Source of the DNA: UBA4417 sp031550085
GTDB lineage: Bacteria > Bacteroidota > Bacteroidia > Bacteroidales > UBA4417
DNA: 30,257 nt
Direction: 5' to 3'
NCBI GenBank assembly: GCA_031550085.1
Contig: JAVBOY010000050.1
Coordinates: 1 to 30,257 of the forward strand
A program made the translations under genes and the position numbers. A model generated the notes under the pieces. It saw only the letters and a list, made by a program, of their open reading frames with translations. It did not search any database and was not told the origin of the DNA. Shown here one piece after another: positions 24,825 to 30,257 of this stretch (position 1 is its first letter; each line of letters opens with the position of its first letter).

Positions 24825-25475
24825 ATGGTAATAAATTTTTCTTCGCAGCATTCCATTATCAATCAAATTATTTCGGAGCTTCGCGACGAAGGGGTTCAAA
24901 GAGACAGTTTCCGTTTTCGGAAAAACATGGAGCATTTTGGCGAACTGATTGCTTACGAAATCAGTAAAACGTTGGTTTATGAAGAGAAAGAGGTTACTAC
25001 TTCGTTAGGCACAACGACCATTCCATTGCTGAAAGAGTTTCCTGTGTTGGCAACTATTTTACGGGCAGGATTACCTTTGCATCAAGGTCTTCTGAACCTT
25101 TTCGATAAATCGGATAATGCTTTTGTTTCAGCTTACCGTGAGTATTTGAAGGATGAGGAGTTTAATGTGGTGGTTGAATACAGTTCATCTCCTGAGTTAA
25201 CCGACCGGGTCCTGGTTGTAGCTGATCCCATGTTGGCAACGGGTTATTCGATGGTTAATTCACTCAAAGCCTTGTTTACCAATGGGAAGCCTCGCCATAC
25301 GCATATTGTGTCGATTGTCGCCAGCATGCAGGGGATTGCTTATTTAAAGCGGATGTTGCCGCACGAAAGTTTTACTTTGTGGGTGGGTGCCATTGACGAA
25401 GAGCTTACGGCTCACGGCTACATTGTTCCGGGTTTGGGCGATGCAGGCGATTTGGCTTATGGAAAAAAATCATAA
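24825..25475 (+). CDS. upp: Uracil phosphoribosyltransferase
   Basis: At 216 residues it is of normal length. It makes UMP from uracil and PRPP in pyrimidine salvage. The PRPP-binding loop VVADPMLATGYSM lies at about 131-143, and the uracil-recognising C-terminal GYIVPGLGDAGDLAYG at 198-213. The loop has TGY where E. coli-like enzymes have TGG. An upstream LRAGLPLHQG (79-88) is also typical. The ABC permease gene begins 19 bp downstream and may share the transcript. Confidence 0.96.
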   Translation: MVINFSSQHSIINQIISELRDEGVQRDSFRFRKNMEHFGELIAYEISKTLVYEEKEVTTSLGTTTIPLLKEFPVLATILRAGLPLHQGLLNLFDKSDNAFVSAYREYLKDEEFNVVVEYSSSPELTDRVLVVADPMLATGYSMVNSLKALFTNGKPRHTHIVSIVASMQGIAYLKRMLPHESFTLWVGAIDEELTAHGYIVPGLGDAGDLAYGKKS

Positions 25476-25494
25476 TCAAAAAACTGGTAGCAAG

Positions 25495-26748
25495 ATGGCA
25501 AAAATTCTTTCAGGGCTCGCCGGCGAAAATATCCGCATATCTTTGACTTCGATACGCAGCCATAAACTACGTACCACGCTTACGATCCTGATTATTGCTT
25601 TCGGAATTATGGCTTTGGTGGGTATCTTAACTTCTATTGATGCCATCAAGTATTATCTAAATGATAATTTCAAGGTAATGGGGGCTAACACGTTTACCAT
25701 TCAAAACCGTGCCATGCGGGTTATGATCGGCGGACAAGGCAATCGCCCCAAAAACTTTACGCGGATTACTTATGATGAGGCTTTGCGTTTTAAAACGGAA
25801 TTTAGTTTTCCTGCAAAGGTTTCCATTTTTTTATATGCCACACGAGCAGCTACCGTAAAATATGCATCGGAAAAAACGAATCCGAATGTGCCTGTGATTG
25901 GCACGGATGAAGAATATATTGCATCTGCCGGATTTGAATTGGCAAGCGGACGAAACATTACGGCCACTGAAGTGTTCTATGGCGGAAGTGTTACCGTAAT
26001 CGGAAGCGATGTTGCCCAAAAGATTTTTAAAAACAAGGAGGATCCGGTCGGAAAAATTATTTCAATCGGTTCGGGACATTACAAGGTGGTGGGTGTTTTG
26101 AAACCAAAAGGCTCTTCAATGGGGTTTAATCCCGATAGTTTTTGTTTGCTTCCTTTGAACAACGTCCGCCAGAACTTTTCCCGTCCCAATGCCAGCTATT
26201 CGATTTATGTTACCGTTAACGATGGGGCGATGCTCGATCCGGCGGTAAGTGAAGCTACCGGATTTATGCGTATCATACGAAAGGTAAATGTGGGGGATGA
26301 AGATAATTTTGATATTCAAAAAAGCGATAACCTGGCCAATATGCTTTTCGAAAATTTAAAGTATCTGCGATTGGCCGCTACCATTATCGGATTGATTACT
26401 TTGTTCGGTGCAGCTATCGGACTGATGAATATTATGTTGGTTTCGGTGACGGAACGTACACGCGAAATCGGCATTCGAAAAGCGATCGGCGCAACGCGAA
26501 AAACTATCCGCAATCAATTTTTAATGGAAGCGATTGTCATCGGGCAGCTTGGCGGGTTATTCGGGATTCTCTTCGGAATTATTATCGGAAATATTCTTTC
26601 TTTTTTAATCGGCAGCAGTTTTATCATTCCTTGGCCATGGATTGGTTTGGGTGTCGTGCTGTGCTTTGTTGTCGCTTTAATTTCAGGTTTTTTGCCTGCG
26701 GCAAAAGCAGCCAATTTGGATCCGATCGAATCTTTGAGATACGAATAA
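25495..26748 (+). CDS. MacB/FtsX-like ABC transporter permease
   Basis: This 417-residue permease has the MacB layout: one N-terminal helix (about 28-48), a large periplasmic MacB_PCD domain (about 50-285), then three helices (about 294-318, 347-372, 383-402). The cytoplasmic loop after the second helix holds TREIGIRKAIGATR (about 321-334), the conserved coupling segment for the ATPase. It ends in the familiar PAAKAANLDPIESLRYE. The ATG at 25495 is chosen; the frame is open upstream into upp but without conserved sequence. No ATP-binding subunit or membrane-fusion protein gene is adjacent, so its partners lie elsewhere. Such permeases drive efflux of peptides, macrolides or lipoproteins. Confidence 0.9.
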   Translation: MAKILSGLAGENIRISLTSIRSHKLRTTLTILIIAFGIMALVGILTSIDAIKYYLNDNFKVMGANTFTIQNRAMRVMIGGQGNRPKNFTRITYDEALRFKTEFSFPAKVSIFLYATRAATVKYASEKTNPNVPVIGTDEEYIASAGFELASGRNITATEVFYGGSVTVIGSDVAQKIFKNKEDPVGKIISIGSGHYKVVGVLKPKGSSMGFNPDSFCLLPLNNVRQNFSRPNASYSIYVTVNDGAMLDPAVSEATGFMRIIRKVNVGDEDNFDIQKSDNLANMLFENLKYLRLAATIIGLITLFGAAIGLMNIMLVSVTERTREIGIRKAIGATRKTIRNQFLMEAIVIGQLGGLFGILFGIIIGNILSFLIGSSFIIPWPWIGLGVVLCFVVALISGFLPAAKAANLDPIESLRYE

Positions 26749-26836
26749 GCCTTTCGTGTGTGGAGCTTAAAAGCTTTGCACTTTATCGTTTCCTAAATTA
26801 TTGAATTTCTGACTGCAATAAATTTTCATTCCAACT

Positions 26837-26866
26837 GGATGCAAAGGCAGGTTCCCCTTTGCATCC
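26837..26866 (+). promoter_or_regulatory. Hairpin after the ABC permease gene
   Basis: An 11-bp perfect stem, GGATGCAAAGG (26837-26847) with CCTTTGCATCC (26856-26866), encloses an 8-base loop. No U-run follows on either strand, so termination is not assured; mRNA 3'-end protection is an alternative. Confidence 0.5.
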
Positions 26867-27372
26867 AATATGTAAATAAAAGCCTATACAAAGTTTCTGG
26901 AAGTCGTTCTCCTGTTTTGCAAACAAATCCAGCTATCTCAAATTACCTGCCTTGTATCCTCGTATTTTTTTTATTTTCCGGCATTATCCAATATGGCAGA
27001 TTTTTTCTTGGTCTAACGGCTTTATGCGACTACAAGAGGCCCGGTTTTGAAGGCACGAAATCCTTTCTTTTCAAATAGATTCTGCTTCCTCCTTACTATT
27101 GAGGGCTACTGGCTCGTCAAGCCACCATTCTTTTCTAATAGTTTGCTTAAGTAATTAAGATTAAGCCGATTTCGGAAAATTTACCATTCTAAACCATTGT
27201 TTCTGGTAGTTATTGATTGGGGTTCTCCCCTATTTTTTTTTGATCTACATGGCAACCCATCACTTTAAAAAGTATTGGCTTTTTAGAAGGGTGAGAATAC
27301 AATTCCGGGGTATCTTTTTAAAAGCCAGCATCTTTCCCCGAATGCCGCCAAAACATTTGTTTCTTCCCTATC

Positions 27373-27409
27373 AAAAAAGAGAGGCTGCTTTTTCGGCAGC
27401 CTCTCTTTT
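27373..27409. terminator. Terminator of the repeat-protein gene
   Basis: AAAAGAGAGGCTGC (27375-27388) and GCAGCCTCTCTTTT (27396-27409) form a perfect 14-bp stem with a 7-base loop. On the minus strand a six-T run follows, 25 bp after the stop of the SprB-repeat gene. Confidence 0.92.
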
Positions 27410-27433
27410 CTAAATTAATCCGTGCTTTACGAT

Positions 27434-30257
27434 CTAATCATTTCCTCTGATAAATACCCATCCCTTGTATGTTTTGTTCAATGCTTTGATCGTTATCACA
27501 TAATAGTAAACTCCGTCAGGTAACCTTTCGTGATGCATATTTGTTCCATCCCAAACATTATCCGTGTTGTTGTAATTTTTGAAATTTCTCAACAAATCAC
27601 CCCAACGGTTGAAAATCATCACCGAATTTTCCGGATATCTTTCGATGTTCCGAATTCTCCAAGTGTCGTTCTTCGAGTCGCCATTGGGCGAGAATCCCGA
27701 ATAGATTTCCAAATCGCCCGGACATTCCGACAATGTTATGACTACCCAAGCCGTATCACAGAAGTTCCCATCACAAACAATGTATTGCAAACTATCTATT
27801 CGAGCGGTTGTATCCGTCGGGTTATAGGTAATTGTGAAATCAGAGTTCAGGTAGACATTTCCATGCAACGGTTGTGTCAAGATGGTCACATTCTTTTCTG
27901 CACCTTCCGGCAAAATATCGTTTTGCAAGATATTAATTTGAATCGGGGTACAAGAATTTGTACCAGCATAATCGTTAACAGCCACAACTCCGCTTACTAT
28001 ATGGATTGTTACCGAATCTCTCCGTACGCAACCGGTATTCATGTCGGTAACGGTAAAGATATAGGTCACGTCTTCCAACAAAGCGACCGTATTGGCAACT
28101 TGACTGTTAAATCCATCAACGATGAGGGCCGGATCATTCCAACTATAGGAAAAGTCACCTGAGCCACCGATTACTTGACCGGAAAGAACTGTTGAAGTTC
28201 TATTTGCAATGTATTGGTCAGGTCCTGCATCTACGTCAAAGCTGCTTAATCCTTGACCTACCTCTACATTCGCAATGCGCTCCGTACAATAGTTGTCATC
28301 ACGTAAAGTTATCCAGTAATTACCGGCAGGTAAGTCTGCTATTACAAACGGTCCTGTTGCCGGGAATGTTCCCCAGGTTTTTCCATTATCAATACTATAT
28401 TGATACGGAGCTAATCCACCTGTTATTTCTAACGTAATTGTACCATTGTTTTCTCCGCATCGTGTAGCATCTGTTGCTATCACTCTAGCCGTCAAATCAC
28501 TTCCGATACTACCGATGTGTTGTGTTAACGGCTCGGTGATGCATCCATTCAACGTCATCAATTCCACTGTATGTAAGCCTACAGATGCCAAAATGTTCAC
28601 GTTGTTTCCTGTTATGGGGATCCATACACCGCCATCCAAACGATATGCAAGTGCCGTACCATTCGTTACCGTAATACCCAGCGTTCCCATACCTCCATTG
28701 CAATCGCCCGGAGATACTTCACTCAAGACAAAGTCCAAACCACTGCTTATTGCATGAATGGTAAAGGTTCCTGCCGGCGAACTACATCCCGTCGAATCGA
28801 TCAACGTCAACGTATGTTCTCCCATCGACAAACCACCTACCGTAACCGTCGGAGTCATAACACCCGTTACTACCGCTTGATTGTCAATCCGGTAACCATA
28901 TGGCATTGTGCCTGTAACGGAGAACGTTACACTTCCATCTTCACTGGAGCAAGTGCTTGCATCGGTTGTGACTAGTCCGCTTATTATGATTAACGTATTG
29001 CGGCTGATCAATGCTACAGCTTGACTTAAATCGTTACAACCACTACCGTTCGCATCGCGTACGAGTACAGCATAATTTCCTGCAGATAAGCCGGAGATAA
29101 TTCCGTTGGCAGCTAACGAATGGTATGTCAACCCACCATCGATTGAATATTCATATTGGCCGCTACCACCAGTAACTACTACCAGGATACTTCCGTTATT
29201 GTTACCACAAGTCGGTTGGGAATTTACCTTGATCGTACCGATCAACGGCGTGCTGCTGGTACCTTGAAGGACCTTAGCATCATAGATGTATGTCTTACAA
29301 CCATTCATATCTGTAATTAGAATGTTGTATACACCTGCCGGCAAATGGCCGATCGTGAACGGACTGCTGCCCGTTAAGATTTCCGGATTGGCACCGCCAT
29401 ACAAGCTATAGGTATAAGGTGCCGTGCCACCCGTAACTTCAATTGTAATAGAACCATTGTTCAATGCACAACTTGTATTTGTTGTAGCCAACAGATTTGC
29501 CATCAGGTCATTATCAATTATACTGATTCGTTGAGTTTTCAACTCGGAGATACAGCCGTTGGCGGTCATTAGTTCTACCGTATGTAAACCAGGAGCGGCC
29601 AAGATATTCACTACATTGCCCGTCATCGGTTCCCATTCTCTACCGTCCAAACGGTAAGCTACAGCTACACCCGTAGTCACCGTAATACCTAAAGTACCCA
29701 AACCTCCATTGCAATCGCCCGGGGAGACTTCGCTCAACACAAAGTCCAATCCGCTGTTCACTGCATGGATCGTAAAGGTGCCTGCAGGGGAACTGCAGCC
29801 TGTCGAATCGGTCAATATCAAGGTATGTTCGCCCACAGATAAACCACTAACTGTCACACTGGTCGTATGAACACCTGTTACCACCGATTGGTTGTCGATC
29901 TGGTAACCGTACGGAACGTCTCCCGTAACGGTAAACGTTACACTACCGTCGTTGCTCGAACACGTACTTGCGTCTACTACACTCAAACTGTTCAAGGTCG
30001 TTAACGCATTGCTATTCACCAACGATAAGGTTTGGCTCAAATCATCACAGCCACTGCCATTCGCATCGCGGATCATCACCTGGTAATTACCGGCTAACAA
30101 GCCTCCGATAATGCCACTGCCCGGTAATACCTGATATGTCACTCCTCCATCGATAGAGTATTCATATGCGCCACTACCACCAGTAACTACTACCAGGATA
30201 CTTCCGTTATTGTAGCCACATGTCGGTTGGGAATTCACCTTGATCGTACCGATCAAC
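27434..30257 (-). CDS. Secreted SprB-repeat protein with type IX sorting domain (5' end outside window)
   Basis: The C-terminal 940 residues of a larger protein; the frame is open to the window edge. From the edge inward it has two tandem supermodules of about 337 residues, each made of four SprB-like modules of about 80 residues. Most modules have a Cys near the start (QPTCG, ASTCS, GDCNGG, TSCAL) and one near the end (GSGC, STGC, NGC), suggesting internal disulfides. A PKD-like domain follows (about 672-755), then an Ig/cadherin-like domain (about 757-845, with NILQNDIL). The last 95 residues (about 846-940: FSPNGDSKNDTW, IFNRWGD, LPDGVYYYVI) form the gliding-motility-type C-terminal domain. 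That domain is the type B signal for export by the type IX secretion system. Such proteins act at the cell surface in adhesion or gliding. Confidence 0.93.
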   Translation of the reverse strand, partial: LIGTIKVNSQPTCGYNNGSILVVVTGGSGAYEYSIDGGVTYQVLPGSGIIGGLLAGNYQVMIRDANGSGCDDLSQTLSLVNSNALTTLNSLSVVDASTCSSNDGSVTFTVTGDVPYGYQIDNQSVVTGVHTTSVTVSGLSVGEHTLILTDSTGCSSPAGTFTIHAVNSGLDFVLSEVSPGDCNGGLGTLGITVTTGVAVAYRLDGREWEPMTGNVVNILAAPGLHTVELMTANGCISELKTQRISIIDNDLMANLLATTNTSCALNNGSITIEVTGGTAPYTYSLYGGANPEILTGSSPFTIGHLPAGVYNILITDMNGCKTYIYDAKVLQGTSSTPLIGTIKVNSQPTCGNNNGSILVVVTGGSGQYEYSIDGGLTYHSLAANGIISGLSAGNYAVLVRDANGSGCNDLSQAVALISRNTLIIISGLVTTDASTCSSEDGSVTFSVTGTMPYGYRIDNQAVVTGVMTPTVTVGGLSMGEHTLTLIDSTGCSSPAGTFTIHAISSGLDFVLSEVSPGDCNGGMGTLGITVTNGTALAYRLDGGVWIPITGNNVNILASVGLHTVELMTLNGCITEPLTQHIGSIGSDLTARVIATDATRCGENNGTITLEITGGLAPYQYSIDNGKTWGTFPATGPFVIADLPAGNYWITLRDDNYCTERIANVEVGQGLSSFDVDAGPDQYIANRTSTVLSGQVIGGSGDFSYSWNDPALIVDGFNSQVANTVALLEDVTYIFTVTDMNTGCVRRDSVTIHIVSGVVAVNDYAGTNSCTPIQINILQNDILPEGAEKNVTILTQPLHGNVYLNSDFTITYNPTDTTARIDSLQYIVCDGNFCDTAWVVITLSECPGDLEIYSGFSPNGDSKNDTWRIRNIERYPENSVMIFNRWGDLLRNFKNYNNTDNVWDGTNMHHERLPDGVYYYVITIKALNKTYKGWVFIRGND
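29231..30257 (-). repeat. 1011-bp tandem repeat inside the SprB-type gene
   Basis: GATCGTACCGATCAAC occurs at 29231-29246 and again at 30242-30257, exactly 1011 bp (337 codons) apart. The adjacent 80 bp are nearly identical, including the run beginning ACCACCAGTAACTACTACC. Identity falls to moderate levels deeper in the unit. The window ends inside the copy, so further copies upstream are likely. Confidence 0.85.

Larger units (their letters stand above)
26749..27433. other. Gene-poor interval between ABC permease and the repeat protein
   Basis: This 685-bp stretch holds the hairpin at 26837-26866, a short GGGG-TTCT-CCCC hairpin followed by nine T's near 27219-27241, and the strong terminator at 27373-27409. 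Two short plus-strand open frames occur but look non-coding. I see no RNA gene. Confidence 0.55.

Noticed and set aside
26839..27078. 79-codon plus-strand open frame after the ABC permease
   Set aside because: It begins inside the perfect hairpin, has no recognisable domain and has mixed composition typical of non-coding sequence.
27213..27413. 66-codon plus-strand open frame
   Set aside because: It runs through a short hairpin with a T-run and ends inside the strong terminator of the repeat-protein gene.
27530..28162. 210-codon plus-strand open frame opposite the repeat protein
   Set aside because: It mirrors the PKD, Ig-like and sorting-domain region of the real minus-strand gene, whose family match is strong.
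28200..30257. Repeated short motifs suggesting a CRISPR array
   Set aside because: The repeats are long, in frame and protein-coding (SprB modules); there is no short repeat-spacer pattern.

Overview
This window is from a Bacteroidota genome, most likely Bacteroidales or a relative; the family cannot be fixed from the sequence alone. Four things point there. The promoters read TAnnTTTG with an upstream TTG or TTTG about 19 bases away. Shine-Dalgarno sequences are almost absent. The rpoB, rpoC and rpsU proteins look like Bacteroidota versions. A large surface protein ends in a type IX secretion (gliding-motility type B) sorting domain. Base composition looks even and moderately AT-rich, and I see no insertion sequence, integrase cargo, prophage or CRISPR array.

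Layout, left to right. Positions 1-5532 hold a tRNA-Asn, then a PfkB-family kinase, aroA (EPSP synthase) and aroC (chorismate synthase) on the plus strand. A LutB-like iron-sulfur protein converges on aroC, and its stop codon overlaps that of aroC. A gene-poor stretch of about 560 bp follows. An HdeD-family membrane protein (5533-6147) ends at a strong terminator shared with rpoC.

Positions 6227-21114 are one long minus-strand block of translation and transcription genes. In transcription order: rpsU, xerC, hpf, tRNA-Thr, tRNA-Tyr, tRNA-Gly, tRNA-Thr, tuf, tRNA-Trp, secE, nusG, rplK, rplA, rplJ, rplL, rpoB, rpoC. The part from the four tRNAs onward matches the classic thrU-tyrU-glyT-thrT-tufB-secE-nusG-rplKAJL-rpoBC order of E. 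coli, with tRNA-Trp inserted. It is divided by promoters and hairpins: one terminator lies exactly between hpf and the tRNA promoter, one follows tuf, two hairpins lie between rplL and rpoB, and one between rpoB and rpoC.

Positions 21464-23641 hold a catabolic-looking pair, ornithine carbamoyltransferase and carbamate kinase, which together could make ATP from citrulline. No arginine deiminase is present here. On the plus strand follow an EamA-type transporter, uracil phosphoribosyltransferase and a MacB/FtsX-like ABC permease. After about 685 bp without a convincing gene, the window ends inside a giant minus-strand secreted protein built from tandem SprB-type modules with a 1011-bp repeat period.

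I found no clearly new multi-gene system. The points most worth following up are the strong Shine-Dalgarno on hpf together with the partial one on rpsU, in a lineage that hardly uses them; the TTG start of rpoB; the terminator fused to the tRNA-tuf promoter; the Thr replacing a normally invariant Pro in RpoB; the short 'HFSGRLT' type of chorismate synthase; and the modular repeat protein.
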